The notes under the pieces: generated by a model
The model's database searches: none
Seen by the model: only the letters and a program-made list of their open reading frames with translations
What the model was told of the DNA's origin: nothing
Translations under genes and position numbers: made by a program
NCBI GenBank assembly: GCA_945901065.1
Contig: CAMDKI010000012.1
Span: 1 to 64,000 of the forward strand
Length of the DNA: 64,000 nucleotides
Direction: 5' to 3'
Origin: Chitinophaga pinensis
GTDB lineage: Bacteria > Bacteroidota > Bacteroidia > Chitinophagales > CAIOSU01
Shown here: positions 1 through 9,705 of the stretch, piece by piece
Position numbering within the stretch: position 1 is the stretch's first letter
How the letters are laid out: every line of letters starts with the position of its first letter

Positions 1-3000
1 GGTGGCACGGGCAATTATACTTATGCATGGACCAGGTTGCCCGGCGGTACACCAGTAGCTGGTGGCAATGCTGCAACCATAAGCAACCTAAATGCCGGCG
101 ATTATCGTGTAGTAGTAACCGACGATAGCCTTTGTACTGTTTTTGATACCGTTACTTTAAGCAATCCAGCCTCTCTGGTCTTGGTTTTGGCTAAAGTTGA
201 TGCGGAGTGTTTTGGCACTGCAACAGGCAGGGCCTGGGCAACCGTAAGTGCTGGTACTGCTCCATATACTTATGCTTGGAGCCGAGGTACCAACACTCCA
301 CCAAACGATGATACCACGCGTGCTTTGTTGCCGGGCTTTGTAACCGTAACGGTTACTGATGCCAACGGTTGTTTCATTGTTGATTCTATAAACATTGGGC
401 AATCATCGGCAATTACTACGAACACTAGCCAAACCAATGTAAGCTGCTTTGGTGGCAACAATGGTTCGGCAACGGTAACCGCCACTGGCGGACCAGTAGG
501 CCCTACGCCTACCTATGTTTGGCTTCGAAACGGGAACCCAGTTCCCGGTGGAAATGCCGCAACCATTAACAACCTTACGGCCGCTACATACACGGTTACC
601 GTAACCATCGGCAACTGTCAGGCATTTGACACCGTAGTTGTTACATCGCCAACCGAGATAATAGCCAATATTGTAAGCACCAATATAGCTTGTAACGGAG
701 GCAATACGGGTGCGGCAACGGTAACTCATACGGGTGGCCCAACTGGCACGGCAACTTATGTTTGGCAGAGAAATTTTGCCCCATTTGCCCCTACCACGGC
801 TACCATTACAGGTCTAACGGTTGGCACCTACTCGGTGGTAGTTACTATAAACGGTTGCTTTGGCTTTGATACAGTAGTAATAGCACAACCTACCCAACTA
901 ACGAGCACCACAAGCCAAGTAGATATTAGCTGCTTTAATGGTACCGATGGTGAAGCCACGGTAACGGTTTCGGGCGGCACACTACCGTATACATACAACT
1001 GGACCCTGCAACCAGCTGGTACTTTTGTAGGCAATACCGCCACCATTGCAGGCCTTGGTGCCGGTGTTTACCAAGTGGAAGTAACGGATGATAGCAGCTG
1101 TGCGTTGTTAGATACCGTAACTCTTATAAACCCTGCCGCACTTGGCCTTCAAAAAGGCGGTACTAACGCAAGTTGCTTTGGTATTTGCGATGGCGAGGCT
1201 ACCATTTTTGCTTCGGGTGGTACTACACCCTATACTTATGGTTGGTCAAATGGAGATACTACCGCAACCATTACCAACCTTTGTGCCGGACAGTACTTTG
1301 TAACCGTGACGGATGCTGGTGGTTGTGCCAATAATGATTCGATACTGATCACTCAGCCAACCGAAATAACTACCAGCATTACCGCAACCAATGTTAGCTG
1401 CTTTGGTGGCAACAATGGCAATGCAACCGTAACCCATACTGGTGGCCCTACACCGCCAATTAGCACAACCTATAATTGGTTGCTTAACGGAGCTACGTTT
1501 GCCAACAACAATGTGGCAAACATTACCAACTTGGTGGCGGGCACTTATACCGTTACGGTTGATATTGATGGCTGTGAGGCTTTTGATACAATCATCGTTA
1601 CCCAACCAACTGAAATTATTGTAACGCTAACGGGTACCAATGTTACTTGTTTTGGTACCGGCAATGGTACAGCTACCGCCTCTTATACCGGCGGCCCTTC
1701 AGGTACCCCAACTTATACTTGGCAGAGAAATTTTGCTCCTTTCGCCCCTACTACTGCAGGTATCACTGGCTTAACAGCTGGTACTTATTCGGTAGTAGTT
1801 GCGGTAGGTGGTTGCTTTGGTTTTGACACTATTGTTATTATTGAGCCAACACAGCTAACGAGTACCATTACAGGCACCGACCCTAATTGTAACGGAGGCA
1901 CTGTAGGCTCTACCACTACGGTAACTGCTGCCGGCGGTACCCCATTTGCTGGCTTAAATGCCTACAGTTATGCTTGGACCTTGAATGGAACGCCTATTGT
2001 TGGCAACGCTGCCACTGTATCTAGCTTTGGTGCTGGCCAATACATTGTAACCATAACCGATAGCAATAGCTGCGCCATAACCGATACGATAGTTTTGAAT
2101 AACCCACCTGCTATAGTTATTGTTAAGGATAGCCAGAATGTAAGGTGCTTTGGCGAAACCAACGGTAAAGCTTGGGTAACTGTTTCGGGTGGCACACCTG
2201 GCCCAATTACACCTTACACTATTGCCTGGAGCGGTGGTGTAATAACGGCACCTGGCGATACTATTAACAACTTGCTAGCAGGAACTTACACCGTAACCGT
2301 TACCGACGGAAGGGGTTGCACAGCCATTGATACTTTTGTAATAAGCCAACCACCTGCTTTAGGTGTAACTTTGGCAACCGATAGCGTATCGTGCTTTGGT
2401 GGCAGCGATGGGCGTGCTTGGGCTACGGCCAGCGGTGGCACGGGCGGTTTTATTTACAACTGGTCGCCTTCAGGCACGCCAACAAACGCTACTGGCGATA
2501 CCATTGTCGGTTTATCAACCCTAACTTACGCAATAACTGTAACCGATAATAGCGGTTGTTTTACCACCAACTCTGTAACGGTGCCACAACCTGCTCAATT
2601 ATTACTTACCCACGATAGCTTGAACGTTAACTGCTTTGGTGGCAATGATGGTAAAGCATGGGTAACCGCTAGCGGCGGTAGCTCTGGCTATACTTATGAT
2701 TGGAGCGGCGGCACGCCAACCAATGCCACTGGCGATACTATAGGTATTTTGGCTGCTGGTACATATACCGTAACTGTTACTGATGGCAATGGTTGCGAGG
2801 CATTTGATACCGTAATAATTACCCAGCCACTAGCGCCGCTTACGTTGGTGCTTGATAGCAATGGCGTTTCGTGCTTTGGTTTGAGCAATGGCAAAGCTTG
2901 GGTTACTGCTACCGGCGGCACACCAATTTTTGGTAGCTACGATTATGCATGGAGTGCCGGCACGCCAATTGGCTTGCAGGATACCATTATCAACCTGGCT

Positions 3001-6000
3001 ACAGGCAACTACACGGTTACTGTTAGCGATAGCAACGGTTGTGTGGCTATTGATTCGGTATTTATTACTCAACCAACCTTGTTAGCATTGACCAAAGACA
3101 GTATTAACGTATTGTGCTTTGGCGATAGCACTGGTAAAGCTTGGGTAACTATTACGGGTGGAACTGCTAACTACAATAACGTAACCTGGACCGGTGGCGG
3201 CACCCCAAGTGGCGCATTGAACGATACCCTTAACAATTTAAGCGCTGGCACTTATACCGCAAACGTAACCGATGCAAATGGATGTGCTGCAACCACTACA
3301 TTTTTAATAAAGCAACCCACCCAATTGGTGCTGAGCATGTTTGCTGAAGATGTGAATTGCTTTGGCCAAAGTACTGGTAAGGCTTGGGTTGTAGTAACTG
3401 GTGGTACACCTGGCGTTCCGCCATATACTTATGCATGGAGCGGAGGCACCCAAGCAGGCGCCGGCGATACCATTGTTGGTTTGATTGCAGGCACTTACAC
3501 CGTTACCGTAACGGATGGCAACGGTTGTAGCGATACCAACAGCGTTACCATTCTGCAGCCATCGGCACCTTTGAGTGTAATATTGGATAGCCTAAACATA
3601 GCCTGCTTTGGTCAAACCACTGGCAAGGCTTGGGCTACTGTAGCCGGTGGTACCGGCCCTTATAATTATGCTTGGAGCGGCGGTACGCCATCGGGCATCC
3701 CTGGTGATACCATTATTAATCTTGCAGCGGGTGTTTATGATGTAACCATTACTGATAACCAAGGCTGTACCATTGATGACTCGGTAAATATTATTGAGCC
3801 TTCATTGTTGGTTGCCAGCACCGACAGCAGCGACATTACCTGCTTTGGCGATAGCACTGGTAGGGCTTGGGTAAGTGCAACAGGTGGTACTTTCCCTTAT
3901 ACATTTGCATGGAGCGGTGGCAATGCGGTAAGTAATGGCGATACCATTATTGGTCTAGGTGCGGGCATTTACCTTGTAACGGTTACCGATGCTAGCGGAT
4001 GTACCGCCATAGATAGTGTTACGGTGAACGAGCCTGCCGAGCTGGTGCTTACCATGGATAGTACCAATGTTAGTTGCAACGGCGCCAACGATGGCCGTGC
4101 TTGGGTTACCGCAACAGGCGGCACACCAGGATATAATTATTTATGGAGTAGCGGCACACCAACCAACGCTACTGGCGATACTATTGCTCCGTTGTCTCCG
4201 GGTATTTATGTGGTAACGGTTACCGATTTATTTAACTGTACCAAGATTACCGATGTAACTATTGACGAGCCAAACCTATTGTTGGGTAATGTTCAGCAAG
4301 TAAATGTGCGCTGCTTTGGAGAAAACAGCGGTAGGGCTTGGATTACAGCTGTTGGCGGAACATCGCCATACAGCTTTGCATGGAGCGGTGGTACTCCATC
4401 GGGTGCAAATGGAGATACGATTATTAACCTAGTGTTGGGTACTTATAACGTAACTATAACTGATGCCAACGGCTGTACTTATATTGACTCTGCGGTTATA
4501 ACGCAGCCTACCCAATTGCTTACCGTAATGGATAGCATTGATGTGCTTTGCTTTGGTGATAGCACTGGCCGTGCTTGGGTAACTGCAACAGGTGGTACGC
4601 TGGGTGCCGGCTATGACTATACTTGGAGCGGCGGAACCCCTATTGGTGACGGTGACACCGTGCGAACTTTGTTGGCTGGCACTTATTTCGTTACCGTTAC
4701 TGACGACACAGGCTGTATTGCGCTTAATACGGTTTCGATAAACCAACCAGCTACACCGGTATCATTGGTTAAAGACAGTATTAACATATTGTGCTTTGGC
4801 GATAGTACGGGCAGTGCATGGGTAACTGCCTCTGGCGGCACCTTGGCTGGCGGTAATTATACCTACACTTGGTCTCGTGGCACGCCACAAGGTATTGGCG
4901 ATACGGTTACCAATCTATTGTTCGGTGTGGTGAGGGTAACCGTAACGGATGGCAATGGTTGCGAGGCAACCACCTCTTTCAATATAACTCAACCAGCCCA
5001 GCTATTTACTTCGGTAGGGCAACGAAATGTTTTATGCTTTGGCGAAAATACGGGCAAAGCTTGGGTAACCGTTACAGGCGGTGCAGGTGGCTACCAATAT
5101 ACTTGGTCGGGCGCAGGTACCCCAACGGGCAATGGCGATACCATTATAAATTTAGTTGCTGGTACTTATACTGTTGATGTGGTGGATGTAAATGGTTGTA
5201 CTATATCGGATACAGTAGTAATAACCGAGCCATTGGCGCCTTTGGCTTCTACTATGGATACTGCCGGTGTGCTTTGTTTCGGTGGCAATAGCGGCCGCGC
5301 TTGGGTAACCGCAACTGGTGGTACCTCAACACCAGGTGGTTATAGCTATTCATGGTCTAGAGGTTTACCGTTTGGGGCTGGCGATACTACCTTGAACCTT
5401 ACCGCTGGCTCGGTGAGCGTAACCGTTACCGATGTAAATGGTTGTACTATAACCAACTCCATTACGGTTACGCAACCACCAACGGCGCTATCTATTGTGA
5501 TGGATAGCAGCGATGTAACGTGCTTTAGCGCATGCGACGGTAAAGCTTGGGTAACTGCTACGGGCGGAACTACAGGTTACGTTTATCAGTGGGCCAACAC
5601 TACCAATACTACCGATACCTTGAGCAGCCTTTGCCCAGGTAATTATGTAGTAACGGTAACCGATGCAAACGGCTGCCGAGCTATTGATTTGGTAAGTGTG
5701 AACCAACCCAGTGAGTTGTTGCTTACTACCGTAGTTGATAGCAGTGCTTATTGCAACGGCAATGGTCGTGGTCAAGTTACCGTTAGGCTGACTGGTGGTA
5801 CGGGGCCTTACGATTATGAGTGGAGTAATGGTCCTAATACCTTGGCTTCGGCTGCTACTAGCAACACCAACGCAAACATTAATGCCGGTGTTTATACGGT
5901 AACGGTTACTGATGCCAATGGTTGTTCTAAAATTAGCACAATTGAAGTGTTTGAGCGCAGTGGCCCACAAGTAGTGAACATTGACATCACTTCAACCTTG

Positions 6001-6945
6001 TGTAGCCAGCCAAATGGCGCAATTATACTGGCCGTTAACACCACCGATCCGGGCTTGGATTATGACTGGTCGCATGATGCTTCGCTGAGTAGCCCAATTG
6101 CAGGCGGACTTGCATCAGCTACTTATACCGTTACCATTACCGATGCCGCTACTTGCGATACTGTAATCGACGTTTTTGTACCGGCTATTGATAAACCAGT
6201 GGTTGACAGTGTAGTTATTAAGGATAGCTATTGTGGTAATGAAGATGGTGTTGCATCTATTCAAGTAAGCAGCGGTGTAGCACCTTACGTGTTTACTTGG
6301 AGCCACGATACTTCTTTAGTTACTAATGTTGCAACTGGTTTGATAGAAGGAAGCTACTCGGTAACGGTTACAGATGCCAATGGCTGCGATACCTCGCTTA
6401 CCCTGAGCGTTGTTGAAATTGATGGACCTGAAATTAGCGTAGTACCCGATGTGCCACAAACCATCTATGCTGGACAAGCAGTGCCTATTGAGGTAAGTTT
6501 GGTAAGCCCTATCGATAGTGTTTACTATGAATGGTTGGATTTCCCAGGATTGGATTGTTATGATTGCACCAACCCAATAGCAACACCTACCCGCACCACT
6601 ACTTACTTAGTATGGGTTACCGACAATTTCACGGGTTGCCAAGACACGGCATTTGTAACCATAGTGGTAAAAGACGAGACCAATATCTTTATACCGAATG
6701 CTATAACCCCTAACGGCGATGGCTCGAACGATGTGTGGTTGATTCGTGAGTTGGTTACCTTCCCAGAAAATGAAGTAATTATCTTGAACCGTTGGGGAGA
6801 TGTGGTGTTTAGTGCCAGCCCTTATCAAAACGATTGGGACGGAACAAATAATGGTAATCCGCTGCCTGCAGGCACTTACTACTACATAATAAAATTGGAT
6901 AACATAAGTGAGAGTGTAACCGGACCTATCACTATTATTAAATAA
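1..6945 (+). CDS. SprB-like giant cell-surface protein, T9SS type B cargo (5' end outside window)
   Basis: The frame is open from base 1, so the N-terminus lies upstream; about 2314 residues are visible. They form roughly 26 tandem modules of 75-85 residues, each with a CFG-like motif followed by a small-residue turn, GKAWVT-like strand, TGGT turn, YxW, GDTI and a final AGTYTVTVTD-NGC segment. This matches the SprB repeat family. The last three modules are degenerate. A PKD-like segment follows (bases ~6430-6670), then a gliding-motility-associated C-terminal domain (CHU_C, type B T9SS signal) with IPNAITPNGDGSNDVW, NRWG and WDG motifs. SprB of Flavobacterium is a mobile surface adhesin used in gliding; whether this organism glides cannot be told. 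The next gene is a PorP/SprF protein, the usual partner of such cargo, and overlaps by one base. Confidence 0.9.
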   Translation, partial: GGTGNYTYAWTRLPGGTPVAGGNAATISNLNAGDYRVVVTDDSLCTVFDTVTLSNPASLVLVLAKVDAECFGTATGRAWATVSAGTAPYTYAWSRGTNTPPNDDTTRALLPGFVTVTVTDANGCFIVDSINIGQSSAITTNTSQTNVSCFGGNNGSATVTATGGPVGPTPTYVWLRNGNPVPGGNAATINNLTAATYTVTVTIGNCQAFDTVVVTSPTEIIANIVSTNIACNGGNTGAATVTHTGGPTGTATYVWQRNFAPFAPTTATITGLTVGTYSVVVTINGCFGFDTVVIAQPTQLTSTTSQVDISCFNGTDGEATVTVSGGTLPYTYNWTLQPAGTFVGNTATIAGLGAGVYQVEVTDDSSCALLDTVTLINPAALGLQKGGTNASCFGICDGEATIFASGGTTPYTYGWSNGDTTATITNLCAGQYFVTVTDAGGCANNDSILITQPTEITTSITATNVSCFGGNNGNATVTHTGGPTPPISTTYNWLLNGATFANNNVANITNLVAGTYTVTVDIDGCEAFDTIIVTQPTEIIVTLTGTNVTCFGTGNGTATASYTGGPSGTPTYTWQRNFAPFAPTTAGITGLTAGTYSVVVAVGGCFGFDTIVIIEPTQLTSTITGTDPNCNGGTVGSTTTVTAAGGTPFAGLNAYSYAWTLNGTPIVGNAATVSSFGAGQYIVTITDSNSCAITDTIVLNNPPAIVIVKDSQNVRCFGETNGKAWVTVSGGTPGPITPYTIAWSGGVITAPGDTINNLLAGTYTVTVTDGRGCTAIDTFVISQPPALGVTLATDSVSCFGGSDGRAWATASGGTGGFIYNWSPSGTPTNATGDTIVGLSTLTYAITVTDNSGCFTTNSVTVPQPAQLLLTHDSLNVNCFGGNDGKAWVTASGGSSGYTYDWSGGTPTNATGDTIGILAAGTYTVTVTDGNGCEAFDTVIITQPLAPLTLVLDSNGVSCFGLSNGKAWVTATGGTPIFGSYDYAWSAGTPIGLQDTIINLATGNYTVTVSDSNGCVAIDSVFITQPTLLALTKDSINVLCFGDSTGKAWVTITGGTANYNNVTWTGGGTPSGALNDTLNNLSAGTYTANVTDANGCAATTTFLIKQPTQLVLSMFAEDVNCFGQSTGKAWVVVTGGTPGVPPYTYAWSGGTQAGAGDTIVGLIAGTYTVTVTDGNGCSDTNSVTILQPSAPLSVILDSLNIACFGQTTGKAWATVAGGTGPYNYAWSGGTPSGIPGDTIINLAAGVYDVTITDNQGCTIDDSVNIIEPSLLVASTDSSDITCFGDSTGRAWVSATGGTFPYTFAWSGGNAVSNGDTIIGLGAGIYLVTVTDASGCTAIDSVTVNEPAELVLTMDSTNVSCNGANDGRAWVTATGGTPGYNYLWSSGTPTNATGDTIAPLSPGIYVVTVTDLFNCTKITDVTIDEPNLLLGNVQQVNVRCFGENSGRAWITAVGGTSPYSFAWSGGTPSGANGDTIINLVLGTYNVTITDANGCTYIDSAVITQPTQLLTVMDSIDVLCFGDSTGRAWVTATGGTLGAGYDYTWSGGTPIGDGDTVRTLLAGTYFVTVTDDTGCIALNTVSINQPATPVSLVKDSINILCFGDSTGSAWVTASGGTLAGGNYTYTWSRGTPQGIGDTVTNLLFGVVRVTVTDGNGCEATTSFNITQPAQLFTSVGQRNVLCFGENTGKAWVTVTGGAGGYQYTWSGAGTPTGNGDTIINLVAGTYTVDVVDVNGCTISDTVVITEPLAPLASTMDTAGVLCFGGNSGRAWVTATGGTSTPGGYSYSWSRGLPFGAGDTTLNLTAGSVSVTVTDVNGCTITNSITVTQPPTALSIVMDSSDVTCFSACDGKAWVTATGGTTGYVYQWANTTNTTDTLSSLCPGNYVVTVTDANGCRAIDLVSVNQPSELLLTTVVDSSAYCNGNGRGQVTVRLTGGTGPYDYEWSNGPNTLASAATSNTNANINAGVYTVTVTDANGCSKISTIEVFERSGPQVVNIDITSTLCSQPNGAIILAVNTTDPGLDYDWSHDASLSSPIAGGLASATYTVTITDAATCDTVIDVFVPAIDKPVVDSVVIKDSYCGNEDGVASIQVSSGVAPYVFTWSHDTSLVTNVATGLIEGSYSVTVTDANGCDTSLTLSVVEIDGPEISVVPDVPQTIYAGQAVPIEVSLVSPIDSVYYEWLDFPGLDCYDCTNPIATPTRTTTYLVWVTDNFTGCQDTAFVTIVVKDETNIFIPNAITPNGDGSNDVWLIRELVTFPENEVIILNRWGDVVFSASPYQNDWDGTNNGNPLPAGTYYYIIKLDNISESVTGPITIIK

Positions 6946-7910
6946 TGGCTGCCATGAAAAGGAATTTCCTAGTATTGATAACCATATTGTTGGCCTTACC
7001 AGCATTTGCACAACAATTGCCGTTGTATACCTTATACCGCGAGCATAACTTTATTATCAACCCTGCCATCGCAGGTTCAGAAGATAGGGGTAGTGTAAAC
7101 GCTTCGTACCGTTACCAGTGGACCAAAATTGAAGGTGCACCGCAAACCATGAGCGCATCATACCGCACCCCTATACCGAAATACAACCTTGGGGTAGGTG
7201 GGCACGTGGTAAACGATAAAACGGGTCCAACATCCTATACGGGCCTTACTGGTGCGGTTTCGTACCATATCGATTTCCGTAAAATCAATCCATTCAGTTG
7301 GGCAAAGTTTTTACGCAAGAGTCATATAGCCGTTGGTTTGAGTTTCTCGGTAAGCCAGTACAGGCTCAATTCAAGCGAGTTGTTGCTCGACCAGCCCAAC
7401 GATGCATTGATTAACTCTAGCAACAATACTAGGTTTACGCCAAATGCTGGTATGGGTATCTATTACTACTACGACAAGTTTTACCTTGGCTATTCGGCTC
7501 CAAGTCTGATACCGCTAAATGTAAACTTTAGCGAAGGTGGCACCATATCGAACCTTAAGCGCGAAATGCACCACTATATAGTGTTGGGTGGTAAAATACC
7601 GTTGGGCAAAGACTACCAGCCTAAACTTACGCTTGAGCCCATGGCATGGTTCCGAACCGTTAAGGGTGCACCGTTTCAAGTGGATGGATACTTGAGGCTG
7701 CGATATAAGAATTTGTTTTGGGTAGGCACGGGTTTCCGTAGCTCTATGACCCTACTGGCCGATGCTGGTTTTATCATTGGCGATAAAATACAGATAGGCT
7801 ACGCTTATGACCAGCAGTTGAACGATGTTCGTTCGTTTACAGGTAGCACCCACGAAGTAGTGCTGTCATATCTATTCAAGCCAGTTAAGAAAAAAGTCAA
7901 GCGAATCTAG
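6945..7910 (+). CDS. PorP/SprF family type IX secretion outer-membrane protein
   Basis: 321 residues with a signal peptide (MKRNF then a hydrophobic stretch ending AFAQ). The mature start, QLPLYTLYREHNFIINPAIAGS, is the family hallmark with its NPA(I/Y)AG motif, and the rest alternates in beta-barrel fashion (SYRTPIPKYNLGVGG, YGY-type strands). SprF-like proteins are needed for surface export of their neighbouring SprB-like cargo and anchor it to the periplasmic peptidoglycan or T9SS. The start ATG overlaps the stop of the upstream giant gene (TAATG), which points to translational coupling; an in-frame ATG three codons later (6954) is an alternative start with a cleaner signal peptide. Confidence 0.9.
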   Translation: MAAMKRNFLVLITILLALPAFAQQLPLYTLYREHNFIINPAIAGSEDRGSVNASYRYQWTKIEGAPQTMSASYRTPIPKYNLGVGGHVVNDKTGPTSYTGLTGAVSYHIDFRKINPFSWAKFLRKSHIAVGLSFSVSQYRLNSSELLLDQPNDALINSSNNTRFTPNAGMGIYYYYDKFYLGYSAPSLIPLNVNFSEGGTISNLKREMHHYIVLGGKIPLGKDYQPKLTLEPMAWFRTVKGAPFQVDGYLRLRYKNLFWVGTGFRSSMTLLADAGFIIGDKIQIGYAYDQQLNDVRSFTGSTHEVVLSYLFKPVKKKVKRI

Positions 7911-7914
7911 TTAG

Positions 7915-8018
7915 ATGAGAAATGGGAAATGAGAGATACGAAACATAGTATGATGTTGTTGTCTAGAGCAGTTCCTATTTACTTTTTGTATTTCTTATTT
8001 GTCATCTCATATTTGAAT
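7915..8018. repeat. Heptad-periodic inverted repeat array 1 (ATGAGAA / TTTCTTA type)
   Basis: The left arm (7915-7942) reads as consecutive 7-mers ATGAGAA, ATGGGAA, ATGAGAG, ATACGAA. The right arm (7984-8018) reads TTTTGTA, TTTCTTA, TTTGTCA, TCTCATA, TTTGAAT. The arms are imperfect reverse complements and could pair as a long hairpin. The left arm begins five bases after the porP/sprF stop and the right arm ends two bases before the dtd start. It belongs to the family described in the findings. Confidence 0.7.
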
Positions 8019-8020
8019 AG

Positions 8021-8473
8021 GTGCGTGTAATCATCCAACGAGTATCGGAGGCATCGGTAACTGTTGATGGCAACGTTAAATCTGCCATTGGGCAGGGTTT
8101 GCTGGTACTCGCTGGTTTTGAAGCTGCCGATGTGACGGAAGACTTGGAATGGATGGTAAAGAAGTTAACCCAACTCCGCATATTTGGTGATGAGCAAGGA
8201 TTGATGAACCTATCTGTGCAAGATACTGGTGGTGAAATACTCGTCATCAGCCAATTTACTTTACACGCCAGTACCAAGAAAGGCAATCGCCCATCGTTTA
8301 TACTGGCTGCTAGGCCTGAGATAGCAATTCCCCTTTACGAATCGTTTTTAGCGCGCCTATCGGTTGCATTGGGCAAGCCAGTTGGAAGTGGCTCATTCGG
8401 TGCCGATATGAAGGTAGCGTTGATTAATGATGGCCCAGTAACTATTGCAATTGACAGCAGGAACAAAGAGTAA
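8021..8473 (+). CDS. dtd: D-aminoacyl-tRNA deacylase
   Basis: 150 residues, the usual length for DTD. It hydrolyses D-aminoacyl-tRNAs (and Gly-tRNA-Ala) in the cytoplasm, protecting translation. Seen motifs: N-terminal [13 protein letters not shown], the SQFTLHAS loop carrying the catalytic Thr, and the C-terminal NDGPVT motif, the pair of signatures that line the active site. The start is GTG at 8021, directly after the heptad array; no in-frame ATG lies nearby. Five bases separate it from the MazG-like gene, so the two are probably co-transcribed. Confidence 0.95.
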   Translation: MRVIIQRVSEASVTVDGNVKSAIGQGLLVLAGFEAADVTEDLEWMVKKLTQLRIFGDEQGLMNLSVQDTGGEILVISQFTLHASTKKGNRPSFILAARPEIAIPLYESFLARLSVALGKPVGSGSFGADMKVALINDGPVTIAIDSRNKE

Positions 8474-8478
8474 TTACC

Positions 8479-8808
8479 ATGACCATAGAAGAAGCCCAAA
8501 AGACCGTAGACCAATGGATAAACACCACAGGTGTGCGCTACTTTAACGAACTGACCAATATGGCCATGCTTGCCGAGGAGGTAGGCGAGGTGGCCCGCAT
8601 TATTGCAAGGCAATACGGAGAGCAATCGTTTAAGGCGAGCGATAAGGATAAAGTGCTTGCTGACGAGCTGGCCGATGTAATGTTTGTGGTAATATGCTTA
8701 GCCAACCAAACGGGTGTAGACCTTACCGAAGCCCTGAAGCGTAACCTAGAAAATAAAACGAACCGTGATGCCACTAGGCATAAGGATAATGAGAAACTGA
8801 AAGGTTAG
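8479..8808 (+). CDS. MazG-like nucleotide pyrophosphohydrolase
   Basis: 109 residues, a single-domain all-alpha NTP pyrophosphohydrolase. The metal-binding signature is visible as AEEVGEVAR (EExxE) followed by DELADVMF (ExxD). Such short MazG proteins hydrolyse (d)NTPs to NMP and PPi, either for housecleaning or for nucleotide pool control; the exact substrate cannot be read from sequence. It follows dtd after five bases. The TAG stop at 8806-8808 is the start of the left arm of an inverted repeat that fills the gap to the convergent next gene. Confidence 0.88.
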   Translation: MTIEEAQKTVDQWINTTGVRYFNELTNMAMLAEEVGEVARIIARQYGEQSFKASDKDKVLADELADVMFVVICLANQTGVDLTEALKRNLENKTNRDATRHKDNEKLKG

Positions 8809-8930
8809 TTGCGAGTTGTTAGTTACGGGTTGCGAGTTGATTTTATTAGTATTATGCAATTCAATTTGTAAAGATTAATCTAAGATTTGCTACGCTCAAA
8901 TAGCGAACCCGTAACTCGCAACCCGCAACT
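8807..8930. repeat. Heptad-periodic inverted repeat array 2 (GTTGCGA type), spanning a convergent gap
   Basis: The 25-nt arms 8807-8831 and 8906-8930 pair at 22 of 25 positions. Both are built from 7-mers of the form RGTTRCG. The left arm starts inside the stop codon of the MazG-like gene and the right arm ends on the first base of the convergent amidotransferase stop codon, so the hairpin fills the whole gap. A two-way terminator role is possible, but no U-tract follows either arm. Confidence 0.8.
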
Positions 8931-9691
8931 TAGCCCTGTACCTTTCTGCAAATAGCCAAAAAGTGATCGTATAGCTTAGGTGCTTCTAGCAGGCCGCCGG
9001 ATTTAAAGTTGTAAGCAAATTCAGGATGCCACTGCACGCCCATTACTTTGCCAGGTTCGGCACCCGTCCAAGTGAAGGCTTCAATCATACCATCTTCTTT
9101 GCACTTGGCCAGTATTTGTAGGTCTTTGCCAATATCTTTTACCCCTTGGTGGTGTATGGAGTTTACCCTGCGGCTCGTGCCCTGGCCATATATCTCCTGC
9201 ATCAGCCCATCGGGCATAAACTCAATATCGTGGCTTATTTGGTCGTATTGGGCAGCGTCGCGGTGTGTAATGCTGTTGGGGAGTTGGGTAGCAATGTCTT
9301 GATAAAGGGTGCCACCAAAGTATACGTTCATTACCTGAAAACCACGGCAGATACCAAGGATAGGTTTGCCGCGTTTCATGAAATAATCTATCAGGGCAAA
9401 CTCGTATTCGTCGCGGTAGCGGTCGCCAAGCCAGCGGCCATCTTCAATCGGTTCTTCACCATAGCTTTCAGGGGCCAAATCGGCGCCGCCTTGCAGCACT
9501 AGCGCATCCATGCCTTCTAAAAATGCGGCCATAGTATCGCCTTCCAAGTCGGGTATCATGATGGCTTGCACATCGGGCCTTGACAGGAAGCGCGACATGT
9601 CTTTCTCAATATAAGTCAAGGTTTTGTGCCCAAAAACCAATCTATTCGGGTCAGGGTACATAAAACAAGCCGATACGCCGATACGCAACAT
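8930..9691 (-). CDS. Class I glutamine amidotransferase-like hydrolase (peptidase C26 family)
   Basis: 253 residues. The family includes gamma-glutamyl-GABA hydrolase (PuuD) and related gamma-glutamyl hydrolases. The nucleophile elbow GICRGFQ places Cys at residue 115, and the other two triad residues are His222 and Glu224 in VQWHPEF. LVLQGGADLAPESYGEE is the oxyanion-side loop seen in PuuD-like proteins. No signal peptide, so cytoplasmic. Fourteen bases separate it from the upstream DUF4197 gene on the same strand. No polyamine genes are near, so the substrate stays open. Confidence 0.85.
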   Translation of the reverse strand: MLRIGVSACFMYPDPNRLVFGHKTLTYIEKDMSRFLSRPDVQAIMIPDLEGDTMAAFLEGMDALVLQGGADLAPESYGEEPIEDGRWLGDRYRDEYEFALIDYFMKRGKPILGICRGFQVMNVYFGGTLYQDIATQLPNSITHRDAAQYDQISHDIEFMPDGLMQEIYGQGTSRRVNSIHHQGVKDIGKDLQILAKCKEDGMIEAFTWTGAEPGKVMGVQWHPEFAYNFKSGGLLEAPKLYDHFLAICRKVQG

Positions 9692-9705
9692 GGAATGTAG
9701 GGTTT

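Noticed and set aside
5488..5970. Antisense frames in the SprB-like gene
   Set aside because: They have amino acid composition of reversed Thr/Gly/Val codons, no domain, and lie entirely in a strong coding gene.
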